A program made the translations under genes and the position numbers. Shown one piece after another: positions 17,713-24,851 of a stretch of DNA of 42,397 nucleotides. The notes under the pieces are model-generated. The model ran no database searches and was not told the DNA's origin. It saw only the letters and a list, made by a program, of their open reading frames with translations. This stretch comes from Candidatus Rokuibacteriota bacterium. Its GTDB lineage: Bacteria > Methylomirabilota > Methylomirabilia > Rokubacteriales > CSP1-6. Position 1 is the first letter of the stretch, and each line of letters begins with the position of its first letter. The DNA lies in the NCBI GenBank assembly GCA_016184125.1, contig JACPDG010000080.1, forward strand, positions 1 to 42,397, in the 5' to 3' direction.

Positions 17713-19623
17713 GTGAACGATCGTCAGTACGCGGTCGATGATGTGATTGCGGGCGCTTACCGCGTCCTCCGCGTCTTCGGTGGCGCTGGAGCTTCGGGGA
17801 TGGGCGTGGTCTACCTCGTTGCTGATCGGGAGGCGCCCCGCCCCTTCATCCTCAAGGCGTGTCAGCCCGGCGACCAAGCGCTCGCCTCACGGTTCGCCCG
17901 TGAGGCCGAGATCTGGGTCGGTTTCGGAAGCCATCCCAACGTGACCAAGGCCTTCTGGGTACGGTCCCTGGATGACCAGCTATTCGTCGCGGCCGAGTAT
18001 GTAGATGGCAGCGAGACTGGTAGAGGTTCACTGGCCGATGTAGTCGGTGCTGACGTTTCGCTGCGCCAAGTACTGCGCTGGATTGTGCAATTCTGTTCAG
18101 GTCTGAGCCATGCACTCGCCCGCGGTCTTGTCGCCCATCGCGATGTCAAGCCGGCGAACCTCTTGCTCAACCGAGAAGGCACGGTGAAGATTGCCGACTT
18201 CGGGCTTGGCAAGCTCGGGCAGTATCCCGCCTCAGTGCCTACCGCGGCCACAGTCGAGGCTACTGGACTCGTCGGGACAGTTCCTTACATGGCTCCAGAA
18301 CAGTTCCTGCAGCCGACCGTCGATCACCGCTGCGACATTTACGCATTCGGCATTGTTCTCTACCAGCTATGTTCTGGCGGAGCCTACCCATACACGGTCA
18401 ATGATCCCTCCCAGCCACCCGCATATGCGGCCGCTCACCTCCACGGCGCCATTCGTCCGATCGCAACGCCGTTCTGGCCGCTCATCCTCAAATGCCTTGA
18501 ACGCTCTCCCGCTGCTCGTTGGCAGTCACCAGAACAGCTCGCCGTCGCCGCCCACGATCTTGCAGTTTCCTTGGGCCTTCCGTGCCCACCGTTCGTTGGT
18601 CCCCAGCCGTCCAGCCTTGAGGAGTTGTACGTCAAGGCCCAGTCTCTAGGTGCACTCGGTAGGCCGAAAGAGGCGCTCGCCTCCATTGACGAATATCTGC
18701 GAGAGGCGCCCGACGCCTATTGGGCCTGGACCGAGAAGGGGCGCATTCTCATGGAGGAGTTGGGCCGAGACCAGGAGGCAGAAGAAGCGACTCGTCGGTC
18801 ACTGGCGCTCGATCCCGGCAATAGTCACGCTTGGAACAATCTCGGTGTGGTGCTCAACCGACAAGGTCGGGCCCGCGAGAGCTGCGACGCGTATCAACAG
18901 GCGTTCGAGTGCGACCCCCTGAACACCGGCGCCATGATGAATGCCGCGCAACCTCTCTGCGCGGTCCGACGGTTTGACGACGCCGCAACTCTGCTTTGCA
19001 GAGCCCTTCGCCTAGTCCCGTCAAAGGGCACGCTGAAGTTCAACGCAGGCAACGTGGTCGGCCTAATGCTTCAGGCTCAAGCACTCCAGCCTGCCGAGAA
19101 GGTCGCTCGTGCTCTCATCGAGGCGGATCCGCGCAACAGTCAGGCGTGGCACAATCTGGGCGTAACACTCGCTGCCACCGGCCGTCGTGAGGAAGGTCTC
19201 CTTTCCGCCCGCAGAGCCCTCGAGTGTGAACCCGAGAATGCGGCAACTCGATTCTTCCTTGTTCGCCTGTACGCTGAAGCCGGCCGACTCGACGACGCCA
19301 TTCGTGAACTTGACTGGTTGCTGACGGATTCCCGTCACGTGTCAAAAGCCCGTTGTTTCAAGGCTCAGTTGCTTGCCGGCACAGGTCGAGTTGGGGAGGG
19401 TATTGCCCTACTGGAAAACCACTTGCGCGAGTTTCCACACGACGACGGAGCGTGGTTCGTTCTGTGCGACCTCGCTGAACACATCGGCGACTCTCGGAAG
19501 GCACTGCGCGCGGCCGAGGAGTCCTACACCCTACTTCAGCGACAGGGCGGTCGCGCCGATCCGGAAAACGTCCGCTGGGTCCGCGACAAAATTGGGGCGC
19601 TACGAGCACGGATCCGGGCGTGA
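17713..19623 (+). CDS. Serine/threonine protein kinase with TPR domain (integron cassette)
   Basis: A 636-residue cytoplasmic protein: kinase domain at about residues 12-280 and a TPR superhelix at about 305-610; no membrane segment. Glycine-rich loop FGGAGASGMGVVYLV, ATP Lys K48 in FILKAC, catalytic loop HRDVKPAN (D144), DFGLGKLG (D162) and GTVPYMAPEQF are intact, so it should be active. TPR units include AWNNLGVVLNRQGRARESCD and AWHNLGVTLAATGRREEGL. GTG 17713 starts 27 bp after the attC 1 right box. Codon use is less GC-biased than in the flanking metabolic genes. It fills a 2.0-kb cassette alone, unusually large. Its role may be signalling or defence, by analogy only. Confidence 0.9.
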   Translation: MNDRQYAVDDVIAGAYRVLRVFGGAGASGMGVVYLVADREAPRPFILKACQPGDQALASRFAREAEIWVGFGSHPNVTKAFWVRSLDDQLFVAAEYVDGSETGRGSLADVVGADVSLRQVLRWIVQFCSGLSHALARGLVAHRDVKPANLLLNREGTVKIADFGLGKLGQYPASVPTAATVEATGLVGTVPYMAPEQFLQPTVDHRCDIYAFGIVLYQLCSGGAYPYTVNDPSQPPAYAAAHLHGAIRPIATPFWPLILKCLERSPAARWQSPEQLAVAAHDLAVSLGLPCPPFVGPQPSSLEELYVKAQSLGALGRPKEALASIDEYLREAPDAYWAWTEKGRILMEELGRDQEAEEATRRSLALDPGNSHAWNNLGVVLNRQGRARESCDAYQQAFECDPLNTGAMMNAAQPLCAVRRFDDAATLLCRALRLVPSKGTLKFNAGNVVGLMLQAQALQPAEKVARALIEADPRNSQAWHNLGVTLAATGRREEGLLSARRALECEPENAATRFFLVRLYAEAGRLDDAIRELDWLLTDSRHVSKARCFKAQLLAGTGRVGEGIALLENHLREFPHDDGAWFVLCDLAEHIGDSRKALRAAEESYTLLQRQGGRADPENVRWVRDKIGALRARIRA

Positions 19624-19628
19624 GTGCC

Positions 19629-19686
19629 GCCGAACAAAGCGCTTCAGCGGGCCGGCTTCGCCGGCCGCTGAGCGCTGGCGTTGGGC
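19629..19686 (+). other. attC recombination site 2
   Basis: Left box GCCGAAC (19629-19635), right box GTTGGGC (19680-19686). The left arm GCGC-T-TCAGCGG pairs with the right arm CCGCTGA-GCGC, leaving one extra T in the left arm, the position of the extrahelical base of canonical attC sites. The centre is a GCCGG/CCGGC hairpin. The right box is an exact complement of GCCCAAC at 20452 (end of cassette 3). Confidence 0.85.
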
Positions 19687-19771
19687 GCGCGGAAGACCGG
19701 TTGCGTCGTCATACCCTCCTCGGGGTGCCAGGCGGGCGTCCTGGTCGGAGGAGGAAGCGCGAATTCCGAAG

Positions 19772-19809
19772 TTGATCCGACCAGCCGATGGGTGTATACG
19801 TAGGCGTAT
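19772..19809 (+). promoter_or_regulatory. Promoter and operator of the cassette-3 toxin-antitoxin pair
   Basis: TTGATC (19772-19777), 17-bp spacer, TATACG (19795-19800). The predicted start falls on ATG 19808, giving a leaderless mRNA. The inverted repeat ATACG-tagg-CGTAT (19796-19809) overlaps the -10 box and start, well placed for autorepression by the antitoxin. Cassette 3 thus carries its own promoter. Confidence 0.55.
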
Positions 19810-20059
19810 GCCGCGCATGCAGGTCTACCTCCCCGAGGACTTATACGATCTGGTCAAGAAGCGTCAGCTGCCGGCGTCCGAACTGCTACAGAAGGCCGTG
19901 CGGGCTGAACTGCGTCGGCTGGACCTGCTCGCGGAGAGCAACAAGTACATTGCCGAGTTGATGTCGCAGGTCGGCCGGCCGAATGCAGCCGAACGCTCCC
20001 GCGCGGGCGCCGTCGCTGGTCGAATCGCCAGGCGGGCGGCCCGCCGGAAGGCCGGGTGA
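19808..20059 (+). CDS. Antitoxin, ribbon-helix-helix-like (VapB-type)
   Basis: An 83-residue protein. The N-terminus MPRMQVYLPEDLYDLVKK has the alternating beta strand and helix of ribbon-helix-helix DNA-binding antitoxins, followed by SELLQKAVRAELRRLDLL. The C-terminal half, rich in Arg/Ala, would wrap the toxin. It overlaps the PIN gene by 4 bp (GTGA). ATG 19808 is preferred over ATG 19817 because the promoter predicts transcription starting there. It binds, by family analogy, its own operator (the inverted repeat at 19796). Second gene pair of the array, cassette 3. Confidence 0.7.
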   Translation: MPRMQVYLPEDLYDLVKKRQLPASELLQKAVRAELRRLDLLAESNKYIAELMSQVGRPNAAERSRAGAVAGRIARRAARRKAG

Positions 20060-20445
20060 GCGCCGTCCTGGTGCTCGATTCCGGGGCGGTCAGCCGCCTC
20101 GCGGAGCGGTCTCGGTCTGTCGTCGCCCTGCTGCTGGCGCTCCGAGAAGCGGGTCTCTGGCCCCCCGTGGTGCCCTCCGTCGTCCTCGTGGAGTGCCTGG
20201 AGGGGCACGCCGCCCGTGACGCCGCCGAGAACAAGTTCCTCAAGACATGCGACATCGTGGAGGAGGTGTCCGAGCCCCTCGCCAGACGGGCGGCTCTCCT
20301 ACGCCGACGGGCTCGTCGAGGCTCCGCGGTCGACGCCCTCGTCGTCGCGGTCGCCGAACCCGACGGGACCGTGCTCACTTCCGATCCGCGCGACCTTGAA
20401 GCACTCGCCTCGCACGCCCAGCGCGTCAGGATTGAACGAATCTGA
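20056..20445 (+). CDS. PIN-domain ribonuclease toxin (VapC-type)
   Basis: A 129-residue toxin that would cleave RNA using metal-bound acidic residues. The first catalytic Asp is in LVLDSGAVSRL; the conserved Glu is in VVLVECLEGHA; the second acidic cluster is GSAVDALVVAVAE and TVLTSDPRDLEALA. All expected PIN acidic positions are visible and the frame is intact, so it is the one apparently functional complete toxin-antitoxin pair of the array. GTG 20056 overlaps the antitoxin stop. The left box of the next attC starts 7 bp after the stop. Confidence 0.8.
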   Translation: MSAVLVLDSGAVSRLAERSRSVVALLLALREAGLWPPVVPSVVLVECLEGHAARDAAENKFLKTCDIVEEVSEPLARRAALLRRRARRGSAVDALVVAVAEPDGTVLTSDPRDLEALASHAQRVRIERI

Positions 20446-20451
20446 GGCCCC

Positions 20452-20483
20452 GCCCAACATGCCAGTAGAGCGGCCGGCGGCTC
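20452..20483 (+). other. Half attC site 3 (right half deleted)
   Basis: Left box GCCCAAC (20452-20458), exact complement of the right box of attC 2, followed by a left-arm-like stretch (GTAGAGCGGCC). No matching right arm or GTT-box follows; instead the frame of a truncated SIR2-like gene begins. A deletion therefore fused cassette 3's attC to the middle of cassette 4. Confidence 0.6.
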
Positions 20484-21215
20484 TGTGCAAATCTGGCCCT
20501 GCGATACTTCATCGCAAAAGCGGTGGTCGAGCGTACGCCCGTAGGCTCCGGCATTCCCGACGTCTATCTCCGCTTCGCCAAACAACTGCAGGGGACAGAC
20601 GTTGTCATCAGCTTCAATTGGGACTGTCTCCTGGAAGCGGCACTCTCCCAGGTAGGCCGCTTCTACTCCTATTCGTTCGAGGGCAATGCGGTGCCCCTGG
20701 CGAAGCTGCACGGGTCAATCGACTGGCGACTCGGCCTGCCCGATACGCTGTCCCTGCCGTGGCAACCAGTCGGGTTCGATGATGGCTTGATGCAGACGCC
20801 CATCCACAGTTGCAGCGAACTCCGGTTACTGAATGCGTGGAATGGGGCGGGCCGCGGTCCGTTGGGAGAGATCCAGCCGTTGATCGTTCTCCCCGGTTAC
20901 GGCAAGGCATTCGATGTTCGACAGTTGGCTTGGCTGTGGTATAAGCCGGAGTTCGCGTTCGGTTCAACGCACGATGTCTTCATCATCGGACTCAGCCTGT
21001 CACGAGACGATTTCATTATCCGAAGCTTGTTCCTTCACAACTTGCCCTATGTCACGAGCATGTCCGGTGTTCCTGGGCGCTCGATTTACATAATCAACCC
21101 CGACCCGGCCACGCGTGATAACTACGCGTTCCTGCTGGGCCTCCCCTTTGTCCGGTTCCTTTGCGAGCCCTTCAGCGAGGCACACGTCGCCATCATGGAG
21201 AAGTGTCTGCCGTGA
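20484..21215 (+). pseudogene. SIR2-like protein, 5'-truncated
   Basis: Coding signal begins with LALRYFIAKAVVERTPVG (in frame before GTG 20523) without any start of its own, right at the broken attC. The remainder, about 240 residues, has SIR2-like (SIR2_2) features: DVVISFNWDCLLEAAL (Asn-Asp motif of the NAD pocket), KLHGSIDW with the catalytic-type His, LIVLPGYGKAF and DVFIIGLSLSRDDFIIRSL. The N-terminal NAD-binding glycine motif (GAG) is missing. Intact relatives are often anti-phage NADases or sensors, as in Thoeris, DSR and short-Argonaute systems. A peptide from GTG 20523 (230 residues) could be made but should lack activity. Confidence 0.7.
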
Positions 21216-21234
21216 ACCCGGCGAGACGATGAGC

Positions 21235-21294
21235 GGCTAACAGCAGGCTCGAGCGGCCCGGCTCGACGCCGGCCGCTCAGCCTGATCGTTAGCC
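21235..21294 (+). other. attC recombination site 4
   Basis: A 60-bp site: left box GGCTAAC (21235-21241), right box GTTAGCC (21288-21294), exact complements. The left arm GGCT-C-GAGCGGCC pairs with the right arm GGCCGCTC-AGCC, with one extra C in the left arm. This is the clearest attC in the window. The right box also complements GGCTAAC at 21810, closing cassette 5. Confidence 0.9.
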
Positions 21295-21363
21295 AGCAGA
21301 ATGAACGGCGTCGGTCCGTGGCACGGCGGCGATGCTAAACTATCAGCCAGCGGTACGAGGGTC

Positions 21364-21564
21364 ATGGGCAAGGTTGAGAAGATCGAGCAAGATGTCAAGG
21401 CGCTCTCGCCCGAGGAGCTAGCCGAGTTCCGCGCCTGGTTTCTGGAGTACGACTGGACGGCGTGGGATCGCCAGATCGAACGAGATGTTCAGAACGGCAG
21501 ACTCGATGACCTTGCTGAAAAGGCTCTTCGCGACCACGCAGCCGGGAAGACCACCCGTCTCTGA
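21364..21564 (+). CDS. Antitoxin-like protein of a RelE/ParE-type pair
   Basis: A 66-residue acidic, helical protein: VEKIEQDVKALSPEELAEFR, WFLEYDWTAWDRQIERDV, then GRLDDLAEKALRDHAAGKT. This composition and order, with an A-W-D-x-Q-I-E-x-D motif and the terminal HxAGK(T/C)xxL, are typical of small antitoxins encoded upstream of RelE/ParE-fold toxins. ATG 21364 is assumed; the frame is also open from ATG 21301, 7 bp after the attC 4 right box. The toxin frame overlaps the stop. It is in cassette 5. No DNA-binding domain is apparent, so regulation may be by sequestration only. Confidence 0.6.
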   Translation: MGKVEKIEQDVKALSPEELAEFRAWFLEYDWTAWDRQIERDVQNGRLDDLAEKALRDHAAGKTTRL

Positions 21565-21815
21565 CTCACCACGCGTCCCCCGACTTCTGGGCCTGCTACC
21601 GATCGCTGCCATCAGAGGTGCAGAAGCTCGCCGATCAGGCGTACGCGCGTCTCAAGCAAGATCCGCGACATCCCTCGCTTCAGTTCAAGAAGTTCGGCCG
21701 CTTCTGGTCCGCTCGGGTTGGAGGGCGCTACCGCGCGCTTGCGGTCGAAGCGACCGACGGCCTCGTCTGGTTCTGGATCGGCAGTCATGCAGACTACGAT
21801 CGGCTGCTTGGCTAA
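21561..21815 (+). CDS. RelE/ParE-like toxin, non-standard start
   Basis: About 84 residues: SPDFWACYRSLPSEVQKLAD, YARLKQDPRHPSLQFKKFG, WSARVGGRYRALAVE, VWFWIGSHADYDRLLG. The pattern (K-x-(D/N)-P-x-H-P-S-L, then R-Y-R-A-L, final W-I-G-x-H-x-x-Y-D) fits the RelE/ParE fold of mRNA-cleaving or gyrase-targeting toxins. The family N-terminus extends upstream of GTG 21618 to a CTG at 21561 overlapping the antitoxin stop; there is no ATG/GTG/TTG there, so translation uses CTG or the gene has lost its start. The TAA stop (21813-21815) lies inside the attC 5 left box, a common cassette arrangement. Confidence 0.65.
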   Translation: MTHHASPDFWACYRSLPSEVQKLADQAYARLKQDPRHPSLQFKKFGRFWSARVGGRYRALAVEATDGLVWFWIGSHADYDRLLG

Positions 21816-21895
21816 CATGCCGTTCGACCCGACGGTCATCCTTCCTCGCCTTCGGCTCGGTCGGATCCCCGCGGGTCAACGCCGGCGGGTTGGGG
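21810..21895 (+). other. attC recombination site 5
   Basis: Left box GGCTAAC (21810-21816), right box about GTTGGGG (21889-21895). The left arm GTT-C-GACCCG pairs with the right arm CGGGTC-AAC (21872-21880), again one extra C in the left arm. The centre has GCC-TTC-GGC style pairing. The 86-bp length is within the known attC range. The right box is not a perfect complement of any later AAC-box, so cassette 6's end has decayed. Confidence 0.7.
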
Positions 21896-21934
21896 GTTGT
21901 GAGCGTGAGCAGATGGAGGCCGTCTCGGATGCGG

Positions 21935-22267
21935 TCACCGGTTTGACTCGGCGATGCCCCTGAGGGCGCGGTCGATGAGGATCCCCGCAAGCTGGCCCGG
22001 ACTGACTTTTCGCTCGCTGCTGCTCATTTGCTCGGCGAGCTTGACGAGTTGCCGCCAGCCGGCCTCCCGAAAGGGGACGAGCCGCTGGACAGTCCAACCC
22101 GGGTCTGTGGGGCGCCCGCCAGACGACCGCAGGCGCTGCGCTACATGGGCCCGAAGTTGCAGCAGATCGAGGGGGCCGCTGCTTGGAAGATCGGGCAACG
22201 CGACGACGCGGCTTGCGCCGAGTGCTTGCCCTACGCTGGGGGCGAGATCCTTCTCATTCTTTCGCAT
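21935..22267 (-). CDS. Unknown small protein, second gene of a minus-strand pair
   Basis: 110 residues: MRKNEKDLAPSVGQALGASR, PLDLLQLRAHVAQRLRSSGG, WTVQRLVPFREAGWRQLVKL, then VSPGQLAGILIDRALRGIAE. It looks soluble and helical, perhaps helix-turn-helix or antitoxin-like at the C-terminus (QLAGILIDRAL); I do not recognise a family. ATG 22267 overlaps the end of the upstream frame by 14 bp, and no other ATG is closer. The pair lies within cassette 6 but is read opposite to the other cassettes, which is uncommon. The frame is intact although its partner is frameshifted. Confidence 0.5.
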   Translation of the reverse strand: MRKNEKDLAPSVGQALGASRVVALPDLPSSGPLDLLQLRAHVAQRLRSSGGRPTDPGWTVQRLVPFREAGWRQLVKLAEQMSSSERKVSPGQLAGILIDRALRGIAESNR

Positions 22268-22657
22268 CGTCAAACTCCGTGATTCCGTAGTAGTTGCCAC
22301 CGACCACGATTCCGACCTCACCCTGTCGAGCCTCCCGACCCAGCTGGTGCAGGAAGCGCCGCAGGTCGCGCAGCGACGATTCATGGAGGACCGCCGGATC
22401 CACGTACGACGTGACCAGCACGGTATCGTCCACACGAAGACGAGCTCTCCGCCTCGAGCGTCGTCGCGCCACACGCCGCGCCCCGGCGGGAAGGCCGTCG
22501 CACCGCGAAACAGCCGTCCGAACACTCGGAGGGCCTCCTCGCGCCAGAGGGCCTGATCGATCGGGTGTCCGTCGCGATCGACGCTGGGAACGAACAGCGT
22601 GACCTGAAGCGTGCCCGCTGGAGGTCCAGCTCCGAGTTGCTCGCGGAGATCTTCCAC
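22254..22657 (-). pseudogene. Conserved hypothetical, frameshifted (first gene of minus pair)
   Basis: From GTG 22657: MEDLREQLGAGPPAGTLQVT, TLFVPSVDRDGHPIDQALW, EEALRVFGRLFRGATAFPPG, GVWRDDARGGELVF. Then the frame must change near 22433 to continue VDDTVLVTSYVDPAVLHES, RDLRRFLHQLGREARQGE and VGIVVGGNYYGITEFDD, stopping at 22254. Both halves look like parts of one conserved hypothetical family (about 135 residues) that I recall from bacterial genomes but cannot name. A 1-base change would restore it, so a sequencing error is possible. An AT-rich stretch (22672-22682) lies upstream on this strand. Confidence 0.55.
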
Positions 22658-22784
22658 AGGGGCAGCGTACCCTTTCTATATCACAAGCCAAGCCAGGCGG
22701 CGCTGGGCCCAACGGCACCCCCGGCCCGACAGCTTGCCGCGGCGGGGCCACTCATGGGGCGCTGCCGGCGGAAGCTAGAGAACC

Positions 22785-22833
22785 GCCCAACTTCAGCGTC
22801 CGGCGGACGCCGAGACGGCGCCGCTGACGCTGA
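22785..22833 (+). other. Degenerate attC site 6
   Basis: Left box GCCCAAC (22785-22791) followed by TTCAGCGTC (22792-22800), which pairs with GACGCTGA (22826-22833). No GTT-box follows at the expected distance, so the right end is lost. Another AAC-box, GCCCAAC at 22707-22713, has no clear arms. Confidence 0.4.
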
Positions 22834-22886
22834 GCGTCCGGCGGATCTCAATGGCGTCTGGCACGCGATCGCTCTGAGGGGGCTCG

Positions 22887-23455
22887 ATGGCTGACGTATT
22901 CATCAGTGATATTCACGAAGAGCAGCGGGTCGCTCAGGCCGTACAGGCTTTACTGAAGCAGCATCTTCAGCCGCTGGTGCCCAACGGCGTCTTCCTGTCC
23001 GCAGATGACTGGCAGGTATTCGCCGGCGAGGTCTGGCTCGAGCGGATCAGGCACGAGTTACAGGAGGCATCCGTCATCGTGCTAATGCTCAGCCCCGAGT
23101 CCGTCACTCGGCCGTGGATCAACTTCGAAGCTGGCCGGACAACGCCCTCATCCCTGTCTGCTTTGGAGGTCTGAGCAAGGGCCACATGCCGAAACCGTAC
23201 TCCGGCATCCAGGGCTTGGATCTTCCGGACGACTGGTACTATCTTCTCCGATCCGTGCAGCGTCACCTCGATGTCGAGGGACTGCCAGTGCCACCGCCAC
23301 TCAACGGCTACGAGGTTGCTGAGCTCCATGCGGCGTTGAAGGGCCAGCCAAGGGTCTACCGTCCGCTATCCGGGCCGCCAAGCATCCCAGCCGCAGATGA
23401 AACCTCGGTGGTAGTCCAGGCCCGTCTCTACGGGCGCCTGGCGCGTGGCGGATGA
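22887..23455 (+). pseudogene. TIR-domain protein, frameshifted
   Basis: From ATG 22887 (GAGGGGGC upstream) the protein reads MADVFISDIHEEQRVAQAVQ, VFLSADDWQVFAGEVWLERI, ASVIVLMLSPESVTRPWINF, with E81 in INFEAG at the position of the TIR NADase catalytic Glu. After E81-A the homologous sequence continues in another frame as WPDNALIPVCFGGLSKGH, PYSGIQGLDLPDDWYYL, ending at TGA 23453-23455. A small deletion in the ATGG/CCGG stretch near 23133 explains this. The family is TIR_2-type; intact relatives are NAD-cleaving immune effectors. The last cassette with recognisable defence cargo. ParE-like frame overlaps its end by ATGA. Confidence 0.75.
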
Positions 23456-23691
23456 CGCCACGCTTCATCGTCCGGCCAGCCGCCGAAGCGGACATCGCCG
23501 AGGCGGCGCTGTGCTACGGGGCCCGTTCGCTCGGCTTGGGTGCAGAGTTCCTCCGAGCCGTCGATGTCTGCTTCGAGGAGATCGGACGGAATCCCGAGCG
23601 CTTCCCGCAGATCTACGAGAGCAGTCGCAGGGCGCTTTTTCGACGGTTCCCGTACGCTGCGTCTTCGAGATTGAGAGGCGACCATGGCTGA
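23452..23691 (+). pseudogene. ParE-family toxin, C-terminus frameshifted
   Basis: Residues 1-67 are a ParE/RelE-superfamily toxin: MTPRFIVRPAAEADIAEAAL, YGARSLGLGAEFLRAVD, IGRNPERFPQIYESSRRAL, FRRFPYA. The family continuation Y-x-V-F-E-I-E-R-R is found in another frame (CVFEIERR, 23661-23684), where it runs into the next gene's start region, so the toxin is frameshifted and truncated. No antitoxin gene lies upstream; its ATG overlaps the TIR relic's stop. It marks the right edge of the decayed array. Confidence 0.65.
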
Positions 23692-24751
23692 AGAGGAAGG
23701 CAGTGTCGTCGTTCGACCCGAGCGGTTGCGTCCGCTCGTCGCCCGGATCTTCGCTGCGGCCGGCCCGCCGGAGCGCGACGCCGCGACCGTCGCCGAGGTG
23801 CTCGTGGAGGCCGATCTCCGCGGCGTCGAGTCGCACGGCACGACGCGCGTGGCCGGCTACGTCAGCATGATCCGGCGCGGCCTCTTGAACCCGCGCCCGA
23901 AGGTGGTCGTGCTGCGGGCCGCGGCGTCGACGGCGATGCTCGAGGGGGACCGGGCGTTCGGCATCGTCGTCGCGAAGCGCGCGATGGAGATCGCCATGGA
24001 CAAGGCCGAGCGCGCCGGCGTCGCCTGCGTCACCGCGCGCAACGTCACGCACACCGGCATGGTCGGCTTCTATCCGATGATGGCCGCTCGCCGCGGGTTG
24101 ATCGGCGTCGCGATGAACAACGGTCCGGCGATCCTACCGCCATTCGGCGGCATCACGCCGACGTACGCCACGAATCCGATCGCCGCGGCGTTCCCGTCCG
24201 ATCGCGAGGAGCCGATCGTGCTCGACATGGCGACGTCCGTCGTCGCCGGCGGCAAGCTGCGGCTCGCGCTCAAGAAAGGCCAGCCGATCCCCGGCAGCTG
24301 GGCGCTCGACCGTCACGGCGTGCCGACGACGGACCCCGACGAGGCGATCTTCCACGGGTTCATGCAGTGGGCCGGCGGCTACAAGGGCTTCGGCATGGCG
24401 ACGGTGGTCGAGGTGCTCGGCGCCGTGCTATCCGGCGGGCTCTTCGGCTCGGACGTGCCGTGCATGAAGAGCTTCGGCAAGGAGCCGCTCGTGACGAGCG
24501 CCTTCTACCTCGCGATCAACCCCGAGCACTTCATGCCGCTCGACGAGTTTCGCGGGCGCATCGACCGGCTCGTGCGGATGGTGAAGGCCTCCGAGCGGGC
24601 GCGCGGCGTCGACGAGGTGTTCCTGCCGGGCGAGATCGAGTTCAGGAACAAGGCCGAGCGCGAGCGCGACGGCATCCCGCTGTCCGGGGTGGTGTACGCG
24701 GAGCTCGGAGGCCTGGCGCGCGAGCTCGGCGTGCCGTTCGATCTGGCGTAG
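23684..24751 (+). CDS. Malate/L-lactate dehydrogenase family (LDH2) oxidoreductase
   Basis: NAD(P)-dependent 2-hydroxy-acid dehydrogenase of the LDH2/MDG2 fold; 355 residues is normal. Family marks are ADLRGVESHGTTRVAGYV, GDRAFGIVVAKRAM, CVTARNVTHTGMVGFYPMMA with the catalytic His region, MNNGPAILPPFGG, TYATNPIAAAFPS and GGYKGFGMATVVEVL. GAGAGG lies 6 bp before ATG 23684. Members act on malate, lactate, sulfolactate, ureidoglycolate (AllD) or 2,3-diketogulonate. The hydantoinase operon downstream makes a ureido-acid substrate conceivable, but more than 600 bp separate them. Codon bias returns to that of the core genes, so it is outside the array. Confidence 0.9.
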   Translation: MAEEEGSVVVRPERLRPLVARIFAAAGPPERDAATVAEVLVEADLRGVESHGTTRVAGYVSMIRRGLLNPRPKVVVLRAAASTAMLEGDRAFGIVVAKRAMEIAMDKAERAGVACVTARNVTHTGMVGFYPMMAARRGLIGVAMNNGPAILPPFGGITPTYATNPIAAAFPSDREEPIVLDMATSVVAGGKLRLALKKGQPIPGSWALDRHGVPTTDPDEAIFHGFMQWAGGYKGFGMATVVEVLGAVLSGGLFGSDVPCMKSFGKEPLVTSAFYLAINPEHFMPLDEFRGRIDRLVRMVKASERARGVDEVFLPGEIEFRNKAERERDGIPLSGVVYAELGGLARELGVPFDLA

Positions 24752-24851
24752 CCCTGCCCGGCGGGAGGTGGCGGCCCCCGTCAATTGATCGACAGACTGG
24801 GTGGTCCGGCCTAGAGTTCGGCCGCCTTTCCCCGAGCCGAAGGAGGGGCCC

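Noticed and set aside
22707..22713. GCCCAAC as the left box of another attC
   Set aside because: No complementary arms or GTT-box follow at attC distance; a single 7-mer match is expected by chance in this DNA.
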